Positions 49,648-60,340 of a stretch of 64,000 bases of DNA are shown here, piece by piece. A model generated the notes under the pieces. That model searched no databases. It saw only the letters and a program-made list of their open reading frames with translations, and was not told where the DNA came from. Source of the DNA: Actinomycetota bacterium (GTDB lineage: Bacteria > Actinomycetota > UBA4738 > HRBIN12); assembly GCA_026003015.1 (NCBI GenBank), contig BPGL01000002.1, positions 248,001 to 312,000 of the forward strand, read 5' to 3'. Every line of letters begins with the position of its first letter. Position 1 is the first letter of the stretch. The position numbers and the translations under genes were made by a program.

Positions 49648-50945
49648 ACGTGTGCCTGCGCTGCGACTGGACGGGTGAGGGCGGGCCGAGCTGCCCGCGC
49701 TGCGGCGTCCGGGTGTTCCGAGAGACGCCGGTCCGGCGCCGCCCTCCGGCCGTCGCAGCGCCCACGCCCGCATCGCCCACGCCGCCGGCCGCCGGGACCC
49801 CGGCCGGCCGGCGTCCAGGACCCGCCGGCGCGGCGCTCGGCCTGGCGCTCGTGCTCGTGGCGTCGGTCCTCGCGTCGGTCCTCGTGACGCGAGCGTCTCC
49901 GCGCGGCGAGCCGGCGCCGCGCGCCGTCGCGCCGATCCCTCGGCTGAGCGGGACGCTCGTGTACGCGCGGCTCGGCAGCTCCGACCGGGTCCAGCTGTGG
50001 GGGTGGGACCTGCAGACCGGCCAGGTGCGTCCCGGTCCGATCGTGCCGCGCCCTGTGGAGCTCGTCGCTGCGGCGCGGGTCGCCCCGGACGCGCTTGCGC
50101 TGACCTGGCGCGAGGGGGACGGTCTGCGCGCCGGCCTGCTACGGAGCCTGGATCCCGCTGCCACGCCGGAGCCGCTGCTGCGCGGCGACCTGGTCGGTTG
50201 GGGGGACGGCGGCGCGGGGCTCAGCGTCGTGCGGATCGAGCCGACCTCGGGGTGTCGCCGTCGGGTCGTCGTCCGCGGGCTGCGGCTCGCGCCCCGACTC
50301 CTCGAGCGACCGCTTCGGGCTCGGATCTGCGGAGGTGTTGAGGCGATCGGACGCGCCGGTGCCGTCACCTACCTCACGGTGCGGGAGCCCGATCGGGTCC
50401 GCGTGGTCTACGCCGCCGAGCACGAGCTGCGCACGGTCCTGGACGGTTACGCCCTGGCCTCGGTCTCGTGGGCGAGCGATCTCCTCGTACGCCCCGTCGG
50501 GGCAGCGCCCCCCGTCGCGCCTGCGGGTCGCGATCCCTCGCCGCCCCCTGATCCCTCGCTCGTCCCACAGGCCAGTGTCGCCTACCACGCCTCGTCGGTC
50601 GCCGACCGGGAGGCTGAGCCCCTGCCCTATCGGGAGCCGTTCGCCCTGGAGCGGGTGCTCGCCTGGTCGCCGGATGCGTTCCGCGCGCTCGTGCTCGGAC
50701 GGATCGGGGGCGAGCGGGGGCTCGTCGCTCTCGACACCGCCCCGGGCGACGGGCTCCGGCCGCCCGTGATGCTCGCCGCGGTCCGAAGCCCCGCCTCCGA
50801 GGTCTGGGGGACCTTCGCGGCCGACGGCACGGCGATCGTCGTCGGGGACGGGCGGGTCCTGCTCGTGAGCGGCCGGCGCGTCCTGTCGCTCCCGCCGCCT
50901 GCCGGCGCCCCGCTGCCCGACGGGCCGATCGCCTGGATCGGCTGA
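49644..50945 (+). CDS. Zinc-ribbon membrane protein with extracytoplasmic propeller-like domain
   Basis: 433 residues from ATG 49644. N-terminal Cys4 ribbon (CLRC...CPRC), a Pro/Ala-rich linker, one TM helix (about residues 62-84, GAALGLALVLVASVLASVLV), then ~340 exported residues with repeated beta-strand phrases (GTLVYARLGSSDRVQLWGWD, LAWSPDAFRALVLG, GTFAADGTAIVVGDGRVLLV) that look like beta-propeller blades. Function unknown. The cytoplasmic ribbon plus exported sensor-like domain suggests signalling, but that is inference. Confidence 0.65.
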   Translation: MNVCLRCDWTGEGGPSCPRCGVRVFRETPVRRRPPAVAAPTPASPTPPAAGTPAGRRPGPAGAALGLALVLVASVLASVLVTRASPRGEPAPRAVAPIPRLSGTLVYARLGSSDRVQLWGWDLQTGQVRPGPIVPRPVELVAAARVAPDALALTWREGDGLRAGLLRSLDPAATPEPLLRGDLVGWGDGGAGLSVVRIEPTSGCRRRVVVRGLRLAPRLLERPLRARICGGVEAIGRAGAVTYLTVREPDRVRVVYAAEHELRTVLDGYALASVSWASDLLVRPVGAAPPVAPAGRDPSPPPDPSLVPQASVAYHASSVADREAEPLPYREPFALERVLAWSPDAFRALVLGRIGGERGLVALDTAPGDGLRPPVMLAAVRSPASEVWGTFAADGTAIVVGDGRVLLVSGRRVLSLPPPAGAPLPDGPIAWIG

Positions 50946-50947
50946 GG

Positions 50948-50953
50948 GATACT
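50948..50953 (+). promoter_or_regulatory. -10 element of the DUF2520 gene (leaderless)
   Basis: GATACT, 6 nt before the ATG at 50960. Confidence 0.45.
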
Positions 50954-50959
50954 CGACCC

Positions 50960-51817
50960 ATGGACGTCGCCGTGATCGGCGCGGGCCGGGTCGGCACGGC
51001 GCTCGGGGTGCTCCTCGCTCTCGCCGGCCACCGCATCGTCGCGGCGGCCGGACGCTCGGCGACGCCGGGACGCGTCGCCGAGCACCTGCCGGGGGTCCCC
51101 GTCACCGACCCGCTGACCGCGGCCTCCCGGGCGACCCTCTCCCTCCTCGCGGTGCCCGACGACGCGATCGAGCCGGTGTGCCGAGCCCTCGCGCCGGGGC
51201 TCGCCCCCGGGACCTGGGTCGCGCACGTCTCCGGCGCCACGGGGCTGGACGCCTTGGTCGCCGCCGTCGAGGTCGGCGCCCGACGCCTCGCCGTTCACCC
51301 CCTGCAATCGGTGCCGACCGTCGCCGACGGCCTGGCGCGGATCCCTGGCTCGGCGATGGCGGTGACCGCCGAGGACGAGGAGGGCGTCGAGCTCGGGACC
51401 CGCCTCGCGCGCGACGTCGGGTGCCGGCCCTTCCGGCTCGCCGACGAGCACCGCGCGCTCTACCACGCCGCCGCGGTGTTCGCCTCGAACCACCTCGTCG
51501 TGACGAGCGCGGCGGCCGAGCGACTGTTGCGAGCTGCGGGGATCGACGATCCGCTCGCCGCGATGCTTCCGCTGCAGCGCGGAACGCTGGACAACGTCGC
51601 TCGTCTCGGTCCGGTGGCCGCGCTCACCGGACCCGCTCTGCGCGGCGACGCCGGCACGATCGCGCGCAACCTCGCCGCCCTCACCGCGGAGGCCCCCGAC
51701 GAGGTCCCCGTCTACGTGGCGATGGCGCGCCGAGCGCTCGATCTCGCGGTCGACGCCGGCCGGCTCGACCGGGACGCTCGGGCCGCCGTCGAGGACGTCT
51801 TGCGCCGGTGGAGGTGA
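50960..51817 (+). CDS. Rossmann-like/DUF2520 oxidoreductase-like protein
   Basis: 285 residues. N-terminal NAD(P)-binding fold VIGAGRVGTALGVLLALAGH, then LSLLAVPDDAIEPVCRAL and VAHVSGATGLDAL; helical C-terminal domain (from ~165) with ALYHAAAVFASNHLV and LPLQRGTLDNV. These families sit next to panC in many actinobacteria and were proposed to supply ketopantoate reductase-like activity; unproven. Stop overlaps the panC start region. Confidence 0.8.
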   Translation: MDVAVIGAGRVGTALGVLLALAGHRIVAAAGRSATPGRVAEHLPGVPVTDPLTAASRATLSLLAVPDDAIEPVCRALAPGLAPGTWVAHVSGATGLDALVAAVEVGARRLAVHPLQSVPTVADGLARIPGSAMAVTAEDEEGVELGTRLARDVGCRPFRLADEHRALYHAAAVFASNHLVVTSAAAERLLRAAGIDDPLAAMLPLQRGTLDNVARLGPVAALTGPALRGDAGTIARNLAALTAEAPDEVPVYVAMARRALDLAVDAGRLDRDARAAVEDVLRRWR

Positions 51818-52665
51818 TCCGAGGCGCCGAGGCGCTCCGCCGCCTGGTCGACGAGCGGCGGGCGGCGGGAGACCGGATCGGGTTCGTGCCGACGATGGGG
51901 GCGCTCCACGCCGGGCACCGCTCGCTCCTGCGTCGGGCCCGCGGCGAGCGCGAGACGGTGGTCGCATCGATCTTCGTGAACCCGCGGCAGTTCGGCCCCG
52001 ACGAGGACCTCGACCGCTACCCGCGCGACGAGCCGGCCGATCTGGCGGTGTGCCGCGCCGAGGGGGTGGACCTCGTGTTCGCGCCGCCCGTCGAGGAGGT
52101 CTACCCGCCGGGGGTCGCGCTCGTTGAGCCCGATCCCGGCCCGGTCGGCGAGCTGTTCGAGGGTGCGGCGCGGCCGGGGCACTTCCGCGGGGTCCTCACG
52201 GTGGTGTACCGCCTCCTCGAGGTCGTCGGGCCGTGCGCGGCGTACTTCGGCGAGAAGGACGCGCAGCAGCTCTTCCTCGTCCGCCGGATGGCGGCCGAGC
52301 ACGGTCTTGCGGTGGAGGTCGTCGCCTGCCCGACGGTTCGCGAGCCCGACGGGCTCGCGGCCTCGTCGCGCAACGCCTACCTCACGCCCGAGGAGCGGGA
52401 GCAGGCCGGGTGCCTGTTCCTCGCGCTCGCCGAGGCGGCCGAGCTCGCTCGCAAGGGCGAGACCGACGCCCACGTGCTCGTCGCCGCGATGGCCCGCGAG
52501 GTCGGCGCGGCGCCCCTGGCGCGGATCGACTACGCCGCCGTCGTCGACGACGCGACGTTCCTGCCGATCGCGCTCGTCGATCGGCCAGCGCGCGCGATCG
52601 TGGCGGCGCGGTTCCCCAGCGCCCGCCTGATCGACAACCTGCTCCTGCCCCCACCGGGGGGCTGA
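51808..52665 (+). CDS. panC: Pantothenate synthetase
   Basis: 285 residues from GTG 51808 (GTG 51814 possible). HIGH-like motif PTMGALHAGHRSLL, VASIFVNPRQFGP, FRGVLTVVYRL, YFGEKDAQQLFLVRRM (KMSKS-like region) and SSRNAYLT. Joins pantoate and beta-alanine with ATP. The ORF track begins inside the preceding gene. Confidence 0.93.
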   Translation: MEVIRGAEALRRLVDERRAAGDRIGFVPTMGALHAGHRSLLRRARGERETVVASIFVNPRQFGPDEDLDRYPRDEPADLAVCRAEGVDLVFAPPVEEVYPPGVALVEPDPGPVGELFEGAARPGHFRGVLTVVYRLLEVVGPCAAYFGEKDAQQLFLVRRMAAEHGLAVEVVACPTVREPDGLAASSRNAYLTPEEREQAGCLFLALAEAAELARKGETDAHVLVAAMAREVGAAPLARIDYAAVVDDATFLPIALVDRPARAIVAARFPSARLIDNLLLPPPGG

Positions 52666-52740
52666 GCGCTCGGGTTGTCGGCCCCGGCCGCGGTCGGGGA
52701 CGATGCGACCGCCTATCGCCCCCCGGGAGGGAAGGAAGGG

Positions 52741-53524
52741 ATGCTGCTCGCGGCCGACGTCGGCAACACCGAGACCGTGCTCGGCGTCTTCGACGGCACG
52801 ACCCTGGCGCACACCTGGCGGCTGTCCACGCGCTCCGAGCGCACCGCCGACGAGCTCGCGCTCCTGCTCGACGGCCTGCTCGCGCACGGAGGCCTCCGCC
52901 TGGGCGAGGACGTGACGGCGCTCGTCGTCGCCTCGGTTGTCCCCGACGTCACCGCTGCCCTGCGCGAGCTCGCCGAACGCCTGCTCGGGGTCCCCCCGAC
53001 GGTCGTCGGTCCCGGCACCCGCACCGGGGTGCCCATCCTCACCGACAACCCCCGCGAGGTCGGGGCGGACCGGGTCGTGAACACGCTCGCGGCGTTCACC
53101 CCGCTTCGGCGGTCCGACGATCGTCGTGGACTTCGGCACGGGCACGACCTTCGACGTGATCTCCGAGCGCGGTGAGTTCCTCGGGGGGGTGATCGCGCCG
53201 GGGATCCAGGTGAGCGCCGCCTCCCTCGTCGCCCGTACCGCTCGGCTCACGCGCGTCGACCTCGCCGCACCGCGATCCGCGATCGGCCGCAACACGGTCG
53301 AGGCGATGCAGTCCGGGCTCGTCTTCGGGACGGCCGGAGAGGTCGACGGGATCGTCGAGCGGATCCGCGAGGAGCTCGGGGCGCCCGCGGCGACCGTGGT
53401 GGCGACCGGGGGGCTCGCGCCGGTCGTGATCCCGCACTGCCGCACGGTCGATCGCCATGAGCCCTTCCTCACCCTCGAGGGCCTTCGGCTCGTACACGAG
53501 CACGCGGGAAGCGCCGATGAGTGA
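52741..53524 (+). pseudogene. coaX: Type III pantothenate kinase, one frameshift
   Basis: ATG 52741 behind a very strong purine-rich Shine-Dalgarno. N-terminal part: MLLAADVGNTETVLGVFDG, DVTALVVASVVPDV, VGADRVVNTLAAFT. In the run ACCCCGC near 53100 the frame is lost; removing one C joins it to RFGGPTIVVDFGTGTTFDVISERGEF..., which continues to 53524 with all ASKHA motifs. The intact protein would be ~260 residues. Phosphorylates pantothenate, the first step of CoA synthesis, and fits with panC upstream. The shift is more likely a sequencing error than real loss. Overlaps lysS by 8 nt. Confidence 0.88.
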
Positions 53525-55061
53525 GGACGAGCGGGCGCCGGGCGGGCGGGAGGCCGCGGTCCTCGCGGCCCGGCGCGCGAGCCTCGAGCGGCTGCGCGCC
53601 GCGGGCATCGAGCCCTTCGCGCTCGACCTGCGCTCGGCGCTCGGCGTGCGCGAGCCCACGCCGCTCGCCTCCGTGCGCGCCGCCTTCGCGGGCCTCGGTC
53701 CCGACGTGCTCACCCCCGAGCGCCGCACCGTCGCCGGACGCGTCGTGCTCGCGCGCGACCTCGGGCGCCTGCGGTTCCTCGTGCTCCGCGACCGTACCGG
53801 CGACCTCCAGGTCGTCGCCGGCGAGGACACCGCGCGGTTCGGTCTGCTCGCCGAGGTCGACCTCGGCGACATCATCGGGGTGACGGGCCGCGTCGGCACG
53901 ACCCGCCGGGGGGAGCTGAGCGTCTTCGCGGAGGCCTGGGCGATGCTCACGAAGGCGCTCCGGCCCCTGCCGGAGAAGTGGCATGGCCTACGCGACCCCG
54001 ACCTGCAGCAGCGCCGGCGCTACCTGCACCTGATCACCGACGAGACGCCGCGCCGCCACGTCCTCGCCCGCGCCGCGGTCCTCAAGGCGCTTCGGTCGGT
54101 GCTGGACCGCCAGGGCTACGTCGAGGTCGAGGGGCCCGTGCTCCAGCCGACGGCCGGCGGCGCGATGGCGCGCCCGTTCACGACGTTCCACCACGCCCTC
54201 GGGATCGAGCTGAAGCTCCGGATCTCCCTCGAGCTGTACCTCAAGCGCCTGCTCGTCGGCGGCCTGGAGCGCGTCTACGAGATCGGGCGGAACTTCCGCA
54301 ACGAGGGGATCGACCGGGATCACCTGCCGGAGTTCACGATGCTCGAGGCCTATCGGGCGTGGGTGGACTACGAGGCGATGATGGAGCTGTCGCAGACCCT
54401 CGTCGTCGAGGCCGCGCGCGCGGTGAACGGCATCGTCGGCCGCGCTCCCGACGACCTCGTGCTTCCCGTCCGGGGTCGCGAGGTCGACCTCACCCCGCCC
54501 TTCGAGCGGATCACCGTCCTGGGCTCGGTCTCCGAGGCCGTGGGGGAGGAGGTGCGCCTGGATCGCCCCGACCTCGCCGCCCTCGCCGAGCGCCACGGCG
54601 TCGAGGTCGCGCCCGCATGGGGGCCGGGCAAGATCGTGCAGGAGCTGTTCGAGGCCCTCGTCGAGCCGACGATCGTGCGGCCGACGTTCGTGTGCGACTT
54701 CCCCCGCGAGGTCTCGCCCCTCGCGCGTCCGCACCGGGATGATCCGTCGCTCACGGAGCACTTCGACCTCGTCGCCGGCGGCATCGAGCTCGTGACGGCG
54801 TTCTCGGAGCTCACCGACCCGATCGAGCAACGCGAACGGTTCGAGCTCCAGCAGCGGCTGAAGGAGGCGCTGGGCGGACAGGCGCATCCGCTCGACGAGG
54901 ATTTCTTGCGTGCCCTCGAGCACGGGATGCCGCCGGCCGGTGGTCTGGGGCTAGGGGTCGACCGCCTGTTGATGCTCCTCACCGACGCGCCGAGCCTGCG
55001 GGACCTCGTGATGTTCCCCGCCCAGCGCCCGGCGTCGCCCCCGGATCAGCCGGTCGGCTGA
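53517..55061 (+). CDS. lysS: Lysyl-tRNA synthetase (class II)
   Basis: 514 residues from ATG 53517. N-terminal OB anticodon-binding domain (~50-150: GRVVLARDLGRLRFLVLRDRTG), class II motif 1 region, motif 2 GLERVYEIGRNFRNEGIDRDHLPEFTMLE, and motif 3 GLGLGVDRLLMLLTD. Reading frame intact although neighbours are frameshifted. 16-bp convergent overlap with the receiver gene. Confidence 0.95.
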   Translation: MSEDERAPGGREAAVLAARRASLERLRAAGIEPFALDLRSALGVREPTPLASVRAAFAGLGPDVLTPERRTVAGRVVLARDLGRLRFLVLRDRTGDLQVVAGEDTARFGLLAEVDLGDIIGVTGRVGTTRRGELSVFAEAWAMLTKALRPLPEKWHGLRDPDLQQRRRYLHLITDETPRRHVLARAAVLKALRSVLDRQGYVEVEGPVLQPTAGGAMARPFTTFHHALGIELKLRISLELYLKRLLVGGLERVYEIGRNFRNEGIDRDHLPEFTMLEAYRAWVDYEAMMELSQTLVVEAARAVNGIVGRAPDDLVLPVRGREVDLTPPFERITVLGSVSEAVGEEVRLDRPDLAALAERHGVEVAPAWGPGKIVQELFEALVEPTIVRPTFVCDFPREVSPLARPHRDDPSLTEHFDLVAGGIELVTAFSELTDPIEQRERFELQQRLKEALGGQAHPLDEDFLRALEHGMPPAGGLGLGVDRLLMLLTDAPSLRDLVMFPAQRPASPPDQPVG

Positions 55062-55435
55062 GGATCGGTCCGCGCCGGCTCCGCCACCTCGTGGAGCACG
55101 ACGACGAGGTCCTCCAGGCCGCTGCCCTTGGCCACGAAGCCCCGGGCCCCCGCCTCGCGGGCCTCTCGCTCGACGCCGTCGTCGGCGTGGGCGGTGAGGA
55201 TCACGATGGGCAGCTCCGGGCGCTGCCGGTGGATCTCGCGCATCGCTTCGATCCCGGACAGGTCGGGCATCGACAGGTCCATGACGACGACGTCGGGCTC
55301 GAGGTCGAGCGCCTGGCGACAGGCGCTGCGGCCGCCATCGGCCTGTCCGGCCACCTCGATGCCCTCGACGAGCTCCAGCGCGGACGTCAACGCCCGGCGG
55401 AACGCCGGATGGTCGTCGACGATCAAGACGCGCAT
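55046..55435 (-). CDS. Stand-alone response-regulator receiver domain
   Basis: 129 residues from ATG 55435; the ORF track adds an improbable N-terminus. NarL-type receiver: MRVLIVDDHPAFRRAL, phospho-acceptor Asp in VVVMDLSMPDLSG, Thr in VILTAHADD, Lys in GFVAKGSGLEDL. It ends after the receiver (VLHEVAEPARTDPQPTG) with no HTH output domain. No histidine kinase is adjacent. Could be a phosphate sink, a partner-binding regulator, or a truncated NarL-type factor. Confidence 0.8.
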   Translation of the reverse strand: MRVLIVDDHPAFRRALTSALELVEGIEVAGQADGGRSACRQALDLEPDVVVMDLSMPDLSGIEAMREIHRQRPELPIVILTAHADDGVEREAREAGARGFVAKGSGLEDLVVVLHEVAEPARTDPQPTG

Positions 55436-55702
55436 GAGCGGATCTCCTGCGACGTACGGCGGCTCGCGCGGTGCCGGGGGGAAGCCGGGCCAGCGACGCG
55501 CTGGCGCCATCCTCGCGTGGGGCGCCCGGCACGGCAATCCCCTGGAAGGAGGCTTCCCCTCCCCCAACCGGGGGATATCCGAAGGTCGCACCGGGGCGGT
55601 CGGCCGGTCGCTCATCCCGGCGGCCCCGCCGACCGAAGGAAACGGGTAGATGGACGGTGCGGGCGGGCTCGAGGAGCGTCGGGGTTGTTCACGGACCCCG
55701 GG

Positions 55703-55708
55703 TATACT
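55703..55708 (+). promoter_or_regulatory. -10 element of clpC
   Basis: TATACT, the best -10 match in the spacer; predicts a leader of about 125 nt. No clear -35 and no CtsR-type site seen. Confidence 0.5.
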
Positions 55709-55811
55709 CGGGTTCGTAGGCGCTCGGGCGGGGTCCGACCGGAGCGCCTCACGCACCTCGGGGGTAGGACGGGGTCCCCTGATCCCCGGGGGACGGACCG
55801 GCGAGAGCGAG

Positions 55812-55831
55812 TCGGCCCCCCGTGGGGCCGA
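55812..55831 (+). promoter_or_regulatory. Hairpin abutting the clpC Shine-Dalgarno
   Basis: Perfect 8-bp stem TCGGCCCC / GGGGCCGA with loop CCGT, ending directly before AGGGCGG and 11 nt before the ATG. Confidence 0.5.
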
Positions 55832-55842
55832 AGGGCGGTGAC

Positions 55843-58327
<2,485 letters not shown>

Positions 58328-58364
58328 TCCGCGTCCGCCCCCTTCGCGGGGCATCAAGGCCGAG

Positions 58365-58388
58365 AGCCGGGGCCACCGCCCCGGCTTT
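58365..58388. terminator. Intrinsic terminator between clpC and convergent gene
   Basis: 9-bp stem AGCCGGGGC / GCCCCGGCT, loop CACC, followed by a short TTT on the plus strand. Lies between two convergent stops. Confidence 0.65.
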
Positions 58389-58394
58389 CGCGCG

Positions 58395-58703
58395 TCAGGG
58401 GGAGATCGTCAGCGCGTCGATCCGCTCGACGATCGCCAGGGGGATGTGGGTGACGGCGCGGAACCCGTCGCCGTCGGGCAGGACCTCCTGCGCGAGCGAC
58501 ACGAACGTCGGTCCGTTCGCGAGCAGGAACCCCACGGTGTGCACGAGGTAGTCGCTGCGCGCCTCCTCGTCGGGTCGGCGGTCGAAGTCGAAGAAGGCGT
58601 CTCGCCACACGACGAGCACGAGCGGGAGGTCGGGCAGCGCCCCCGACGCGGGCTCCTCGACCGCCGTGAGTGGGGCGACCGTCTGCTCGATCCGCAGCGC
58701 CAT
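58395..58703 (-). CDS. Small hypothetical protein
   Basis: 102 residues, not recognised. Acidic/hydrophobic without membrane segments or signal: LPLVLVVWRDAFFDFDRR, YLVHTVGFLLANGPTFVSLA, GFRAVTHIPLAIVERI. A GAGGAG Shine-Dalgarno precedes the ATG, and a terminator lies just past its stop, so a real gene is likely. Confidence 0.6.
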   Translation of the reverse strand: MALRIEQTVAPLTAVEEPASGALPDLPLVLVVWRDAFFDFDRRPDEEARSDYLVHTVGFLLANGPTFVSLAQEVLPDGDGFRAVTHIPLAIVERIDALTISP

Positions 58704-58864
58704 CGGTGGCTCCTCGTCCGACCTGCCCGGCCGGCTCCAGCGCCGGCCACCTCCAGGTATCGGCAGGTCCGAGTCGGGGGTGTGCCCGTCGGCGGGATCG
58801 TTTCGCGCTCACCCCCGGCCGGCGGGAAGACCCGCCCAACGGCCGACCCGACCCGCCCGCCAGG

Positions 58865-59462
58865 CTACGTCGAAGCGCCGACACGCCCGCCGGCCCCGCC
58901 CCCCGGCCCGACGCGGTCCGGCGCGCGCTGCCCGGCGATCCAGCTGAGCCAGCCGATCAGCGCGAACCCCGACAAGGCCATGGAGGGCAGCGACAGGTAG
59001 CCGAAGACCCGGAACCACACGACGGTGCAGGGGACCTCCGCGCTGCAGGCCAGGGTCGCCTGCTGGGGGAACCACTCCAGCTGGTAGTGGTACAGCGAGA
59101 TGGCACCTCCGACCACCGCGATCGGGAGCACGTACCGGCGGATCCCGAGATCGCCCGCGCGCCAGGCGACCGCCAGCAGGATCGGCAGGGGGTACATCGC
59201 GATGCGCTGGTACCAGCACAGCTCGCAGGGCACGAACCCGACCACCTCGGAGTAGTACAGGCTCCCGAGGGTGGCCGTGAGGGCAACCGCGGCCGCGAGC
59301 GGCAGGGCCACCTCGGCCGCGCGGTCCCAGACGGCGTCGCGGGCGCGCCGGAGCGCCCGCGCACGCCGCGCACCGATCGCGAGCACGGTGAAGCCCGCGA
59401 CGGCCGCGTCGGCCCCCGACCGCGAGGCAGGCGAACAGGGTGGTGACGAAGGCCTGGTCCAC
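58865..59462 (-). pseudogene. DsbB-like disulfide-bond formation protein, one frameshift
   Basis: The main frame (ORF 58865-59386) encodes helices with the DsbB motif VGFVPCELCWYQRIAMYPLP and a second cysteine pair ACSAEVPC, then two more helices. The true N-terminus lies upstream in another frame: GTG 59462 behind a perfect AGGAG gives VDQAFVTTLFACLAVG, and deleting one base of the five-base run at 59413-59417 joins it as ...GADAAVAGFTVLAIGAR. Intact length would be 198 residues. Re-oxidises a periplasmic thiol oxidase by passing electrons to quinone. No DsbA-like partner is visible here. Confidence 0.82.
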
Positions 59463-59641
59463 GGTCCGCTCCTGGTCGCTCGGAAGCCTACCGACCGCGC
59501 GCGGTGACGCCGCCGCCGGGTCGACGTTGGGTCGGGCGGACCGGGTCGAGGCCGGCGGTCGCGGCGTCGTGGGTCGGCGCCACGGATGGCCCGTTCGGGC
59601 TAGCCCTCGAGGCCTCCGCCCCCCGTGACCTGCGGCTTCGC

Positions 59642-59671
59642 TTGCGGGGCACCGGCCCTGCGTGCTATCCT
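59642..59671 (+). promoter_or_regulatory. Promoter of carD
   Basis: TTGCGG and TATCCT with an 18-nt spacer; leader of about 35 nt. One of the few places here with both -35 and -10 elements. Confidence 0.6.
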
Positions 59672-59712
59672 GGGCCGGTCGAGCGGACGCCGTCCGCCCC
59701 GAGGGAGGGTCC

Positions 59713-60228
59713 GTGTCATTCCGCAAGGGCGATACCGTCGTGCATCCCGAGCACGGCGCGGCCATCGTCGAGGAGCTCCGCGAGAAGGAGTTCCTCGGAG
59801 AGAAGCGGACCTACCTCGTTCTGCGGGTCGTCTACGGCGACCTCACGGTGCTCGTCCCGACCGACTCCACCGACCAGGTCGGCCTGCGTCCCGTGGTCAG
59901 CAAGGCCCAGGTCCGCAAGGTCCTCAAGGTGCTCACCGAGGGCGAGACCTCCTCGGCGGCCAACTGGAGCCGGCGGTTCAAGAACAACCTCGAGAAGCTC
60001 CATTCCGGCGACCCCTTCGAGGTGGCGGAGGTCCTGCGGAACCTCTCGATCCGCGACCGCGACAAGGGTCTGTCCGCCGGGGAGAAGCGGATGGTCGTCA
60101 AGGCCCGACAGATCCTCGTCTCGGAGCTGTCCTACGCCCTGGGCAAGACCGAGGAGGAGGCTGAGGCGATGATCGACGCCACCCTCGACGGGGCCCACGG
60201 GGCGAAGGTCACCGCCGCCGAGGCCTGA
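59713..60228 (+). CDS. carD: CarD-family transcription regulator
   Basis: 171 residues from GTG 59713 with a GAGGGAGGG Shine-Dalgarno. N-terminal RNA-polymerase-interacting domain (FRKGDTVVHPEHGAAIVEEL ... TYLVLRVVYGDLTVLVPT), and a helical DNA-binding domain with NWSRRFKNNLEKL and the tryptophan that wedges the -10 region. CarD stabilises the open complex, chiefly at rRNA promoters. Ends EEAEAMIDATLDGAHG. Its position ahead of ispD-ispF matches mycobacteria. Confidence 0.93.
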   Translation: MSFRKGDTVVHPEHGAAIVEELREKEFLGEKRTYLVLRVVYGDLTVLVPTDSTDQVGLRPVVSKAQVRKVLKVLTEGETSSAANWSRRFKNNLEKLHSGDPFEVAEVLRNLSIRDRDKGLSAGEKRMVVKARQILVSELSYALGKTEEEAEAMIDATLDGAHGAKVTAAEA

Positions 60229-60340
60229 GCGCCCGAGCGACCCGCCCGACCGCCGCCCGGTCGATTCAGGCCCCCCCGCGCACGGACCGATGACCCTCGG
60301 GAGGGCCCGCCGCGAGCCGCGGCTGGGCCCGGAGAGCCCG

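Larger units (their letters stand above)
55436..55842. other. Spacer between receiver gene and clpC (407 bp)
   Basis: No convincing ORF. It contains the clpC -10 (TATACT), a leader of about 125 nt with several inverted repeats, and a small CCCCC/GGGGG hairpin near 55565 that could belong to the receiver gene leader. Confidence 0.5.
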
